Of a DNA stretch of 64,000 bases, positions 46,880-58,238 are shown piece after piece; position 1 is the stretch's first letter; each line of letters starts with the position of its first letter. Source of the DNA: Diatrype stigma (Eukaryota > Ascomycota > Sordariomycetes > Xylariales > Diatrypaceae); the NCBI GenBank assembly GCA_022225965.2, contig JAKJXP020000026.1:248001-312000 (forward strand), read 5' to 3'. The position numbers were made by a program, and so were the translations under genes. Under the pieces are notes generated by a model. That model was not told the DNA's origin. It made no database searches and worked only from the letters and a program-made list of their open reading frames with translations.

Positions 46880-47447
46880 AAGGTCTCAGCAGGTTGTCAA
46901 GGAGTCGGGAGTATAGCGAGTGTTGGCCAGGAGGATGGGTTGCCTTGGTATTATAGTTAAGGGGCTGGCCATAGTGCCGCTAAGGCGTTGCCAAGTGGTA
47001 GGTATAGAACTTAAACCTTCACACAAGGCTGGCGGGACAACCTACCAAACTATGGGCAATATGAATATGGAAGTATCGTGAATTATATACCCCAGCAGGT
47101 TCCAAGTGATAGCTAGGTGTCGGGGATGTGTCAACACAAAGTGGGAGGTAGAAGATGAAATCTCCAAGATAGGTAGTATCTAGAGAAAGAGTAACTCCTA
47201 CCGCTTCTTAGACATCGAAAGGGGGGGAGAGCCCTCCTTATATAGGCCAACCGGTAGGTGACCGCGGGACTAGTGCCAACCTTAGGTGTCTTCACGACAC
47301 TAAGTCCAAGTAGTCATCTTTAAAGATATATTTAGGTTCTCGCGTGAAGGAAAGTATATTCTCTATTTGCATACTAGTGGGCCTATCCTATATCCCAATA
47401 CGCCTGGTATCAACTCTAATAGACAGAAAGGCAACCTAATCAAACAA
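46880..47447. other. 0.57 kb intergenic DNA
   Basis: Repeat-like sequence of mixed composition with a small stem-loop (GGTGTC...GACACT, about 47285-47305). No gene. The right end is probably the 3' untranslated region of the MFS gene. Confidence 0.45.
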
Positions 47448-49112
47448 CTAATGCCCAGCCGCGTACGTGCTCCTCTTCCTCAGCGAAGGGCCGAAGTACC
47501 AGAGGAAGAAAGGCGCCGGCACCCCGATTACCAAAGCGATTAGGGCCAGGACCGTGTTACCCCAGCCAAATTGCAAGCTCTGGTACAGGTAGGGCGCGAA
47601 AAGGGGGAAGGCGAAGCCGGCCAGCGACCGGACGAACATGGACGCGGCGCTGGCGGACGCCGCGTACGTCGGGTAGACGTCCAGGGCGTAGAGCTGGGTG
47701 CACTGGAGCGAGAACTTGACGCCCGCGCCGAAGATGGCGATCCCTATGTCGGGCATGATCCAGTGCAGGTGAGCCTGGGCACTCCAGCCGTACCAGAATA
47801 GTCCTATCGGCACCATGAGAGCTCCTGGGAGAAGGAGAGGGAGGCGGTATTCGGGGATGCCCGTACCGTTGCCCCTGGTCTCCTTGAGGCGCTTGTAGAC
47901 AACGTCAAGGAGTCTTGTGCAGACCTGGGTGCCGATGATGTACCCAATAGCCAGAGCAAGGTAGTTCAGGCCTGCAATGCTAATGGACAACCCATACTGC
48001 GTCGTCCAGAGGATGGGGAACGTCGACAGCGCCAGGTACATCAAGCCAAATACGTACGCGATGTAGATCGCAAGGACCTGGAGGATCGGCTGGGTGGTGA
48101 GGAGCAAGAACGGGCGCACCAGCGCAGTGAGGGCGAGCTTTTTGAATGTTCGGTCGGGTCTCTCCCACTTCGTGTGGAGTTCGGTGTTGCCCGTTTCCTT
48201 CCTCAGCTTGGCGGCTTTCCGTGCGAGAAGGACGGGCGCAAAGGTCTCCCGGAAGAAGATCGTAGCCACGATCTGAATGCACGCGTTCGCGATACTGATG
48301 GCATAGAACGTCCACCGCCAGGAACTGTACTGCGTGATGAAGCCACCACAAAGGGGACCAATTGTCGGGCCCAGCAGTGTGCCCAGGGTGTATATGCTGA
48401 CGGACAGCCCTCGCTCTTCGGTCCTCCAAACATCTCCGAGTATGCCAGCCCCTATTACAGTAGCGGCGCTGTTAAGCGACTCGTCAGTGAAAACAGACCA
48501 TGATGTCATCACAAATAATGTATCAACAAAGATATTACGCACCTCCCGCCGAAGCCAGCAAAGAACCGACACACGATCAACTGAGTCGACGACGTCGCAA
48601 ACCCGCACGCGGTGTTGAAGCACAGGTAGAACAGGTTGAAGAGCTGCAGCACGGGACGGCGTCCGTATATCTCGGATAGGGGCCCGGCGAGGAACGGGCC
48701 GAAGGCCGAGGCCAGGATGAAGATGGACAGGCTGAGGAAGCGCTCGAACTCCTGCTCCATGTGGAGCTCTATGCCGATCGCGGTCAGCGCAGGCGCCGTC
48801 ATGGATGTCGAGACTGGCGAGATGAAGCTGAAAGCGGAGGCGATGGCGGTCAGCCGCCATCGGGCGGCAAACGACCAGTTCTTCGGGTTCGCAGCATCGT
48901 CGGGTCCATCCCAGGTAACCTGCAAGTCAGAGCGCGATATTGTCAGCTAGGTCTTCGGTGCACCCTGTATGCTGGACAGATTTACGTACCAAGTTATCAT
49001 CAGCGACTTCCTCCGGTTTTGGGGTCGGTGTTAGTGATTCAGGGGTTTGGGCTTCGGGGTCGATCTGCTTCTGCAGGGCAGCCTGAACGGTCTTTTCCGT
49101 GATAACTTCCAT
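47448..49112 (-). CDS. MFS drug:H+ antiporter, DHA1 type
   Basis: Exons 49112-48990, 48919-48543 and 48468-47448 give 506 aa. The start is the ATG at 49112. A polar N-terminus is followed by the signature DGPDDAANPKNWS just before helix 1, typical of fungal DHA1 (12-helix) multidrug and polyamine exporters. LSEIYGRRPVLQ lies in the loop after helix 2. The second splice restores GFGGSAATVIGAGILGDVWR, and LGTLLGPTIGPLCGGFI is the antiporter motif C. The protein should export small molecules across the plasma membrane using the proton gradient. The nearest plus-strand neighbour is the NIS siderophore synthetase, about 2.9 kb away and divergent, so export of that product is conceivable, but DHA1 proteins are numerous and the link is inferred. 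Confidence 0.95.
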
Positions 49113-52000
49113 TATAGCTTTCAATCGTGGCAATGCAATCGAGCTTACAGTAGGACCTCACTAGACAGATGCGGGATATGGTCGAACTAGAACTAAATAG
49201 TAGGCAGCCAGCTCTGACAACTTATAAGGTGCCGCTGAACTCGGCCAAGGGGAGTATGTCCATCTCCGCTACGGCACCAGCAACTTCCCGGTTCGGGGAT
49301 ATGATGTGTTGCAAATACAGGAGCCGTATATGGTTTCCACGTGTTGGTCTAGGAAAGTGGGGATGGACTCTTTTTTCGGATCGAGTCTGGCATTACCATG
49401 TCCGCCACCACATCGCTATACTCCGGCTTGGAAGCAAAGCTTATAATGTGGGTGCTGAGGACACTGGTCCTTGGCACGGCGTTCTCGAGGCTGAAAGACC
49501 TGACGCCTTCTCCGACGGCGAGCAGTGAGTAAGTGTGAAGGTGCAACGCGGCCGACTTATTATTCTATTCTAGCGCAGGCTCCAGAGTCCAACGTCAGTG
49601 TGGAAGCTACCAAGGTACTCACTGAGTAATCTAAGTCTGTGCTCTATCGTGGCAAATATGCTCTAATGCTCACTGTAGCTCGCATCTATCTTTTGTTCCT
49701 GTGGGGCTGGAAACAGTAGGGGTGAAGACGACATCTGATAAAGTCTCACATGGGGCTGTATGAAGCGTGGGGTTCTCCCAGGGTCTTACAGTATCAGCCT
49801 TTTGTTGGTTGCATGTGTTGGGCCCTTTACAGACCTTTCTCGTCTGTATCCGTTCGACGGGGGTAGAGGACCGGCCTTCCAATACACTCGGTTCGCTACT
49901 TAAACCCCGTCGGACTTTGACACGACCAAAAATAGTCGTTCTTCTTAGCTAAACTTCGACATTCACGAAACCTGGACTGCCATGTGAACACCGACGCTTC
50001 CCTCTGCCTACGAGTGAAATTTCTAGACTACCTCTGCAGAAGATGCCTGAATATGCAAGGGGGTGAAAGGGTGATTAAGCCACATGTCAAAGTTCTTGGC
50101 AGCTCTAGCCAATCAACGAGTAGGCGATGTACCAAAGTAGGAAGACGTAAGTGTATCGTTGTAGTTCACATAGATCCGTGTCCAAACCCCTCATCTTCTC
50201 TTGGCCAATATACAATGGCCCTTGCTTTGCCAACTACACAGAGTTAGTGTCTTCTGCACGTTACAAGAGTCGTGCTACCAAGGCGTGGATAGATCACGGT
50301 ATCTATCATTTAGCTTTAACAACTTCCTTTTCGCAAGTTGTAAAGTCACGACATTGATTACGTGTCGTCCGTTCGAATGAAGCCTTCAAGTACGAACGCA
50401 AGTGCGACGACCGACCGACCTTGCGTGAGGCGAGGTATGATGTAGGGTGACTCATATGACAATAGGATGAATTTTGAGACTTACAATTCGCCGACGTCAA
50501 GCTTGTAGGTAGGTAAAGGTGTCTTCGTTGCTGATTCAGGGTGCTTCCCGTCCTTTTGCTCGCTTCTGACCAAGCTGATTAAGATTTATAAATTTTGAAC
50601 TGGGACATAGAGATGTCTCCGGGCCGGAGCCGCATCAGTCCATACAGCGAAAATATCCGTATAGTTCCGATCGCTATTTGGTGTCGAGATTGGTCACATT
50701 TCCTGTAAAGAAGGAGACCCCGAAACTTGGTAACCGCGCTTCGCCCGTTTGCTGACAGCAAAATCATCAAATACTAACCTATGAGGTCGCCAGCCTGGTT
50801 GATCACTCACGTGAGAAGACCACCCATGTAACGCGTATAAGCTGACGATTACATGCAGCCACCGTGAGCCACGAGGCGGCCTTTCACATATATGCCGGTT
50901 CCGCAAGGTATGGTAGACTAGCCTAAGCGAGGCCAAGCCTTCGAATCAGGTTGCGTACCGATTGGTTGACCTTTTGCTGCAACGTAGTTCTGCAGAAACC
51001 TCATATTGGCAATGTTGTGCGACTTTTAAAGATATAACCGGACTTTGCAGTATTAAAAAGGCACTTATAGACCTTCAACACCTTGCTCATAGAGTAAAAG
51101 GCAGTTGTGGAGACTAAGATGCATGCTATTATAAACACTTCATTTAGGCTAGACAATGTTGTCTTTTAGCAGATGCAAATGTGAGTCGTTAGTGTAAATA
51201 TCTTGTTATGTTGGGAGAACGGCCTGGATGAAAAAGGTTGACCTTGACACTTGCCACTTCAAGCAAAGTGATGGTCAATGGTAGTGGTCTATGCAACAAG
51301 CCCGGGAAGGGGTCACATCTACTACCGTCCGGTGTCCGCGGATCCAAGTCTAGTTTATTGGATCAAAGTGAGAGATGCCAACCATGGGATGTGAGAATAA
51401 AGTTATTGACCCATCCCTTGGGGATCGGACTGTCCGAAAACTAGATCGAGATACTATGACTTTATTCTACAATTAGCACATAAGGCAGAAATATAAAGGC
51501 TAGCTGGGAATACGACAGGCTAAAATTGCCGGGATAAAGGAGGGTAGAGCCAAAACAGGGAACGTTGGGCCAAGGAGTAACCTAAAGGGGGAAAAGATCA
51601 TATATTATGGATGTATAACAGAGCATCTTCCCCTTGATGTACCGTAATCTTGGGTCTTATCTCCTATATTCTTAGTAGTTGTCAGCTTTACCCATAGCCA
51701 CACCTAAAGAAGAGACCAACTCAGTCTTGGTAACTGCTTACAGCCTAACACACACTCACGATCCAGGAGGCATTGCCCTTTCTTATCGCCGCAGTACGCT
51801 AGCCCAGCAGCGCTCGTGGGGGTGAAACAATGGCACGGAAACGGAGGACGGTGCCCGGAGCAGGAGTTTATTCCCCGGTAATAATCTTCTCTGGCACGTA
51901 GTCATATTCGACTACGACTACGACTACGCGTTGCTTTCAGGGGGAGGGCCATCGGAGAAGGTTCACTATAAAGTGGACGAGGAGGAAGTCCAACAACGGC
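49113..52000. other. 2.9 kb divergent intergenic DNA between MFS exporter and siderophore synthetase
   Basis: No supportable gene on either strand. It must contain both promoters. I looked for the fungal iron-regulator site ATCWGATAA and saw no perfect copy. A CTATAAAG box lies at 51967-51974. Confidence 0.5.
51967..51974 (+). promoter_or_regulatory. Possible TATA box of the siderophore synthetase gene
   Basis: CTATAAAG lies 27-34 bp before the outermost ATG. If it is the real core element, transcription would start at about 52000, and the ATG at 52031 or 52091 would be the translation start. Confidence 0.35.
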
Positions 52001-54203
52001 ATGCTACCGAGATATATCGGCTATCAGACAATGCCTTCTTACCTCAGCTCTACCCTCATCCCCCGGCTTCTGAGAATCATCCCATCGACCATGTCTATCC
52101 TCAAGCTATCCGGTGCTAGCGCTAGCAATGGCTCGCAGATGAGCAAGGAGCTCGCCGTCGTCCTGGCCCAGCGCGGCTCGCTCGCCCGTATCGTGGCCTT
52201 GGTCGCCAACGAAAGGCTGGTCCACATCGTGTACAAGCCGGCAGAGAAGATGTACTACATCACGCCGCTCGCCTCCAGCAATGGCACGACCTCCGAAGGA
52301 CAGCCCGCCGCCGCCAAGAACGAGCGCTTCATCATCTCGGGCACGCCGCCCTTCCAGACCCTAGAGGCCGACGCGGACGGCAACCTGGTGCCGGACCTGA
52401 TGCACGAGTCGAACATCCTGGTGGGCACGTGGCTGTACCAGCAGCAGCTGTACGGCAACTGGGTGGACGTGGACCGGAGCGTGACGGGGGCCCGGTTCGT
52501 GACGATCCTGCGCGACTGGATGGGGTGGGACGTGGACCTGACGGCGTCGTTCGTGGAGCGGATCCGCTGCTCGGCGCAGTACCTGGCCGACGCGTACGCG
52601 GAGAACCGGCCCTGCCCGACGCGCGACACCGACTACATCACGTGGGAGCAGGCCACCGTCGAGGCCAACGGCCACCCGCTGCACAAGAGCCGCATGCCCG
52701 TCGACCCCAAGACCCAGCCGTCCAGCGGCTTCGACTTCAAGCGCACCGAGTTCGCCTTCATGGCCGTCAAGCGCGACATCCTGGAGATCATGGGCCCGCT
52801 CGAGGCCGAGCTGGCCCCGCTGCTGGCTGTGGCCGGCATCGACGAGAGTGCCGCGGACAGCTCCGAGATCGTCATCCCCGTCCACAAGTTCCAGATCCAA
52901 TTCCTGCTCTCCCGCCCCGGGGCCGAGGGCAACCTACGCCTACTCCCACAGGAGGTTCCGGCGCTCGCCCAGGCCTCGACGCGGTCCATGACGGTCCCTT
53001 CGCTGCCGGGGTTGTGCGTCAAGGTCGCCCTGTCCCTGATCATCGGCGACACTCCTAGAATACTGAAGACGCCCCTAGCGTACAACGCCATACGGTACTG
53101 GGAGGGCGGCATTTTCGACCCGAAGAAGGTCGTCGGTCTGCGGACGCCCCTGGAAATCCTGCCCGACGTTGCCTATGCCACTGGTATGGAGGATCATCTC
53201 GGTGTCATGATTCGCTACGACCCTTACCACACCTCGCGCCCGCCCGTCGACAAAGACGTCGTTTACGCGATCAGTGGCGGTCTTGGCGAGCCCGCTGTGA
53301 TCGGAAAGAGGGGATGTGTCGCTGAGTCGGTGTTCGAGCTGACTAGTGTCAGCAAAAAGCTAGATTTCCTCCGAGAGTGAGTTCGCCTGTGCCACAAGAA
53401 CCTTGTCCATTCACATCACCATCACCCCCCAAGTTTCCACATTGTCTGAGAAACAAAATACAAGCTAAATTAACCCTTCGCTTCTTATAACAGGTACGTC
53501 AAGCTCTACTTCGAGTGCTTCCTCCACCCGCTCTTCAGCAACGGCCTCCTGATCGACGGGCACGGGCAGAACGCCGTGCTGCGGTTCTCGCGGTCGACGG
53601 GCCGGCTCCTGGGCTTCTCGGCGCGCGACATGTCGGACGCGCGCTTCACGCAGGCGCACCTGGAGCGCACCACGGGCGCGACGCTCGACCCGCGCATGGT
53701 CCAGGCCCACCACATGGAAGTGCCCGACCTGATGGACCGCGCCTACTTCATCTTCTTCGTCGCCCAGCTGCTGCCGCTCGTCATCGCCCTCGGCCTGCAC
53801 CGCTACAAGCCCGCCAGCTTCACGGCCGCCGACCTGCTGTCCGGCGCCGCCGCCGCCAAGGAGGCCGCGGACCTGGCCGAGGGCAACGGCTGGGCCGTCG
53901 TCGCGCGCGAGGCCCACGAAGCCCTCGCGAGGTACGAGGCCGTGCAGGGCGACGATCCCGTCGCCGTCGCCTCCCGCGAGCTCGCGGCCGCGGCGCGCAA
54001 CACATGGTTCGCGCCTACCTGGCCCTTGCAGTGCTTCGTCTCGCAGCGCATGCGCGCCGACTGGGCGCACCGTGATAAGAGTGTATGTTTACCCCAATCT
54101 CTTTTTGTCTTATCCGTATGAAACGAAACTAACATTCACTGCCATATAGGATAAACTCTCTCATATCCCCGTTTCGAATGTGATGGTTGCAAAAGAGCAG
54201 TAG
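52001..54203 (+). CDS. IucA/IucC-family NRPS-independent siderophore (NIS) synthetase
   Basis: Exons 52001-53376, 53494-54082 and 54150-54203 give up to 672 aa; in-frame ATGs at 52031 and 52091 are possible true starts. The family joins citrate or another carboxylate to an amine or alcohol via an acyl-adenylate. The order of IucA/IucC landmarks is visible: GHPLHKSRM (224-232, for bacterial GHP-x-HP-x-x-KSR), IPVHKFQIQ (292-300, for PVHPWQ), STRSM (326-330, for the SxRT loop), VKVALSLIIG, then in the C-terminal FhuF-like half LIDGHGQNAVLRF (478-490, the HxQN active-site motif) and GFSARDM (499-505). Two usual residues differ: HPC/HPW positions read LH and KF. It is GC-rich and free of stops, so probably active. 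Fungal NIS enzymes are known (for example rhizoferrin synthesis in Mucoromycota) but unusual in ascomycetes; transfer from bacteria is possible. Product unknown. Confidence 0.9.
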
Positions 54204-55051
54204 CTGGGGCTCTGGTGAAGAACACATGCTGAGGAGCTAACCCACTGCGCACTCTCAAGATGTTGCACATGTCTTATATAGAAGCTTTCATTAGGATTTT
54301 CTTGTAGTCAGACGTAAAGCGAAAGTGGTGAGCATTTCAATATCCATGACGAGGTCCTTTTTCCTTGGAAAATCTACTGTGGTTCATTAAGAAACGTGCT
54401 GGCTTTCTTGGCGCCCTGGGGAAGACTGAGGGGAATAACTTACAGGGGTTTTTATGACAAACTGTATATATATTTACTTTACCTATCTCTGCCGATTGCT
54501 ACCCACAATTGAAAAATACGATATTGGGATTCAACCTTGCCAACGTAAGTGAAGTTGTTAAATATTTGAATGTCATAAATGAATGTCATAATGTAGGTAG
54601 TTAATGGTCAAAGGATCAAAGTGTGAAAGCCCCTGAATCATTACAGTACGAATAGGTAGGCACTAGCCTTAATTGCACAGTCTGTGCAGGCAGCTACGGT
54701 ACTTGGCTACTTACTTAAGCGTGTATGTACATACATGTAGATGTAGGTAGGTAATGTACGCCCCACCATCCGTGACGTCCCACTTCCTCTAGTTAACCTC
54801 GAGGAAGCTCCCCACGCTGAAGGACGAGCTTTTGTTGTTTGAAGCCCGTCCACCCGTCCGATTCGCATTCCGGTAAAGAACCGATCTCTCACTTAATCCA
54901 CAGCGGCAGTATTCGAAATTCCGGGACGCTGATTACTCCTCACCTTTCTACCAGATACCAGACGAGGTACTCGCTCCTACCTACCTACCAACCAACCAGA
55001 AAACCGCCCCCGTACGCACCTACACAAAAAAGCAGCAAGACAAGCAAGCAA
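54204..55051. other. 0.85 kb intergenic DNA with TAGGTA motifs
   Basis: The 3' region of the synthetase and the csn4 promoter. Contains GTAGGTAGGTAATG-type words (about 54740-54755) and CTACCTACCTACC in the csn4 leader (about 54975-54990). No gene. Confidence 0.55.
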
Positions 55052-56539
55052 ATGGCCTCCTCCGCCAAAGTGAGAGAGGCGCTCTCGCAGGTCCCCGGAG
55101 CCCCGGACCAAGCCGCCGCCTTCGACGCCCTCCTCTCGAACCTCAAGACGCTCTCGACGCCCGAGACGCTCGCCGCCGACCTCAAGGCCACCATCGACGC
55201 CGTCTTCTCGTCGTCGCAGCTCGGCATAGTGGGCCAGCGGTCCGTCGTGGCGAGCTTCACCGCCGCCCTCCGCGCCACCGACGACCCGGAGCTCTGGGTG
55301 GACGTGGGGCAGCACGCGCTAGAGATCCTGGCCGGAGGAGGAGCGACAGCCTCCTCGGGTGGGGCAGCAGGAGGAGCAGGTGGAGGTGCTGATGGCAGCG
55401 GCGATGGCGGCAGCGGAGCCGGAACCGGAACCGGAACGGGGGCAGCAGCAGTAGCCGTGGTAGGGCAGGGCCAGACGACGTTCGTCGACCAGGCGGTAGC
55501 GCTGCGCGAGCTCACGGCCGACGGGCACGAGGCGACGGAGGACTACCTGGGGGCGGCGCGGGCGCTGGCGGAGATCCCGCTCGACGCGTCGCAGCGGCGG
55601 GTGACGGACGCGGACCGCGCGCGGGTCTGGGTGCGCATCGTGCGGTGCTACCTCGAGGTGGACGACACCACGGCGGCCGAGACGTACCTGAACAAGCTCA
55701 AGGGCGTGATCCACGACGTGGCCGACGCCGACCCGGCCCTGCACCTGCACTTCCGGCTGTCGCAGGCGCGCATCCGCGACGCCAAGCGCGAGTTCCTGGC
55801 CGCCAGCCAGGCCTACCACGACATCAGCTTCTCGGCGGCCATCGCCGAGGAGGAGCGCCTGCACACGCTCAGCATGGCGGTCAAGTGCGCGCTGCTGGCG
55901 CCGGCGGGCCCGCTGCGGAGCCGCATGCTGGGCCGGCTGTTCAAGGACGAGCGGGCCGTGGCGCTGGAGGAGTTCGGCATGCTGGAGAAGATGTTCTTCG
56001 ACCGGCTGCTGTCGCCCGACGAGGTGGGCAAGTTCGCGCAGGGCCTGCAGCCGCACCAGCTGGCCACGACGTCGGACGGGTCCACGGTGCTGGCCAAGGC
56101 GGTCGTCGAGCACAACCTGCTGGGCGCGTCGCGCCTGTACAGCAACATCGGGTTCGCGGCGCTGGGGGCCCTGCTGGGCCTCGACCCGGCCCGCGCCGAG
56201 GACACCACCGCCCGCATGATCGAGCAGGGCCGCCTCGTCGGCCGCATCGACCAGATCGAGCAGGTCATCTACTTCGAGGGCGGCGAGGCCTCGGGCGAGA
56301 AGGGCAGCGGTCGCGCCGAGGGCTCCGTCGGCAAGGAGATGCGCCGCTGGGACGCCAACGTGCAGGGTCTGGCGGAGGAGGTCGAGAACGTCACCAATGC
56401 GCTGCAGCGAGAGTTTCCCGTAGGTATCCCCCCCTCGAAAGCAAAACAAACCTTTCTTGTATTTTCTGTCGAACCATCAAGCGAGGCTAACAAGAACAAC
56501 CATCTACAGGACTTTGTGGCAGCAAATCTAGTCGTGTAA
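55052..56539 (+). CDS. csn4: COP9 signalosome complex subunit 4
   Basis: Exons 55052-56419 and 56510-56539 give 465 aa. The 90-bp intron (56420-56509) is in frame and would read through, but skipping it gives the expected end REFPDFVAANLVV. The protein is a helical-repeat PCI subunit: VDQAVALRELTADGHEATED-like region, YLEVDDTTAAETYLNKLK, FRLSQARIRDAKREFLAASQ and the PCI core GASRLYSNIGFAALGALLGL with MIEQGRLVGRIDQIEQVIYF. CSN4 is part of the nuclear and cytosolic complex that removes Nedd8 from cullins and so tunes ubiquitin ligases; in fungi it affects development and secondary metabolism. Residues about 95-139 are a Gly/Ala/Ser/Thr-rich insertion not expected in the family. The gene is convergent with the SGNH hydrolase, with about 500 bp between stops. 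Confidence 0.93.
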   Translation: MASSAKVREALSQVPGAPDQAAAFDALLSNLKTLSTPETLAADLKATIDAVFSSSQLGIVGQRSVVASFTAALRATDDPELWVDVGQHALEILAGGGATASSGGAAGGAGGGADGSGDGGSGAGTGTGTGAAAVAVVGQGQTTFVDQAVALRELTADGHEATEDYLGAARALAEIPLDASQRRVTDADRARVWVRIVRCYLEVDDTTAAETYLNKLKGVIHDVADADPALHLHFRLSQARIRDAKREFLAASQAYHDISFSAAIAEEERLHTLSMAVKCALLAPAGPLRSRMLGRLFKDERAVALEEFGMLEKMFFDRLLSPDEVGKFAQGLQPHQLATTSDGSTVLAKAVVEHNLLGASRLYSNIGFAALGALLGLDPARAEDTTARMIEQGRLVGRIDQIEQVIYFEGGEASGEKGSGRAEGSVGKEMRRWDANVQGLAEEVENVTNALQREFPVGIPPSKAKQTFLVFSVEPSSEANKNNHLQDFVAANLVV

Positions 56540-57044
56540 TGTTGTGGAGAGGAGATGGGACGGACAGCTGGATGGGGCTGGCTGGATGGATGGATAGACG
56601 ATGGATGATCATGCATGCATTTGGAAGCCTGGCGTTACGAGGACAAGGACAAGGACATCATCGGAGGGTGATTATGACAATATGACAAACACACCAAAAA
56701 AAATCATCACTGCACAATGCACAGTGCATATTTGCAATTCAGTTGGCTCGTTTGCAACGAGGGGGTATTATTATCTTGGTTGGATTGACTCCCCCAACTC
56801 CTGGACGAGATTACTATCTAGACAGCTGGCTAGTGACAAATCCAACAACAACAAAAAAAACTATAAGAGAGAAAATCAAGGTCTTGGCGAGTACTAGGAA
56901 CTGAAGTCCAATCCATATGCCATGTGTCGTGTGTTATGTGCAGGTATGCCACGTATTATTATCATCATCATCGTCGTCATCATGAGTTCTATTTCCAGTT
57001 TCAATTCCATCGATATCACCCCAACCAACCAATCAACCAATCAA
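56540..57044. other. 0.5 kb convergent 3' region
   Basis: Between the csn4 and hydrolase stop codons. Holds ATC/GTC trinucleotide runs (about 56955-56985) and CAAC/CAAT tetranucleotide repeats (about 57022-57052). No gene is seen. Confidence 0.6.
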
Positions 57045-58238
57045 TCAGTCAAGATCAGCCTTCCGCACGACGATATACCCCTGGCTCAGCAGCCTGGGGT
57101 CGCCGCGCTCCTCCTCGAGGAGGATGAGCTGCTCGATGGCGCGGCGCTGGCGCGCGGTGGCGGCGGCGCCGCCGACGCCGGCGGGCACAAGGCTGCTGAT
57201 CTCGGTGTCCTGGGCCTCGGCCAGCCGCACGATGCGCGTCAGCGCCTCGGCGATCTTCTCCCCCATGTAGTCGTAGCCCGCCTCGGTCAGGTGCACGCCG
57301 TCGCCCTCCCAGATGCGCGACCGCTTCGCCGGCGGCATGCCCAGGTAAGGCAGCGCCGCGTGCAGGTCGAAGTAGAAGCTGTTTTGTTTGTTTCGTGCGG
57401 GTTAGACAGAGCCATGAAGATAAGAGTCCATGCAAGAAGAAGCGGGAAGGGGGTTCCACATACAAACCCGGCCTCTTATACGCCCGGATACCCTCGTTGA
57501 TCTCGTCCCGCGCCGCGTCCACCTCGGGGAAATAGCCCCCGCCGGCCTCCGGTATCGTGAGCGCGAGGACCTTGCCGCCCCGCGACAGCGCGACGTCCCA
57601 GGTGCGGCGCAGTCCGTCGACGACTTCGGTAGGGACCACCTTCCACGCCAGGTCGTTGGTGCCGCCTAGCACGATCGTCCAGTCATACTCCGGTCGGCTT
57701 CGGGGTTCGTCTTTATTGCTATCGCCGGAGGTGGCGGCGGTATTGGTGGTGGCAGTGGCGGCGGAGGCGGAGGCGATGGATGACGGTCCTGTAATTGTCT
57801 GTTCTTCAGCACTTGCTCCCATTCTGCTCCTTCTCCCGCTTTCTTTTATTCTCTTCTCTCTCCTCGCATCATCAGGGGTATTCTTGCTTCTGTTTGAGAG
57901 GAAGAATAGGTTGGTGATCGTGGGTATCATTACCTACTATTACTATTACTGCTGCCACTGCTACTGCTTCCGGTGCTTCTGCGGTGGTCAGCGCTGGTAC
58001 CGCTACCGCTGCTGGCCGTGCTGGCGCCGCGCGGCTGCCACGCCCGCTCCATTCGCTTCCGGTACGAGCCGTATGCCACCTTGTCGCCGGGTACGCCGTC
58101 GACTTCGCAGATGGGTCGGAGGTGCGGCAGGGCCGCCTCGAGCTTCTCCTCGAGCTTGCCGCCGTAGGGGTGCCCCGACGGCCAGCCCGCCGTCAGGGAG
58201 TCGCCGAAGCAGAGGATTCGGAGCCGGGGTCTCGACAT
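57045..58238 (-). CDS. SGNH/GDSL-type hydrolase
   Basis: Exons 58238-57934, 57889-57464 and 57378-57045 give 354 aa with no signal peptide, so probably cytosolic. Block I is FGDSLTAG (Ser14, nucleophile), block II VDGVPGDKV (Gly), block III LGGTNDL (Asn180) and block V DGVHLTEAG (Asp270 and His273). The family hydrolyses esters of lipids, acylated sugars or proteins; substrate unknown. Residues about 80-165, across the first splice, are Ser/Ala/Thr-rich low complexity and atypical. The 44-bp first intron is short, and a longer intron removing part of this stretch is possible. The gene is convergent with csn4. Confidence 0.88.

Noticed and set aside
49113..52000. Iron-responsive GATA-type sites between exporter and synthetase
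   Set aside because: No perfect ATCWGATAA seen by eye; only short GATAA words expected by chance.
52361..54070. Antisense ORFs across the siderophore synthetase
   Set aside because: Same codon-bias artefact; the plus strand carries all the family motifs.
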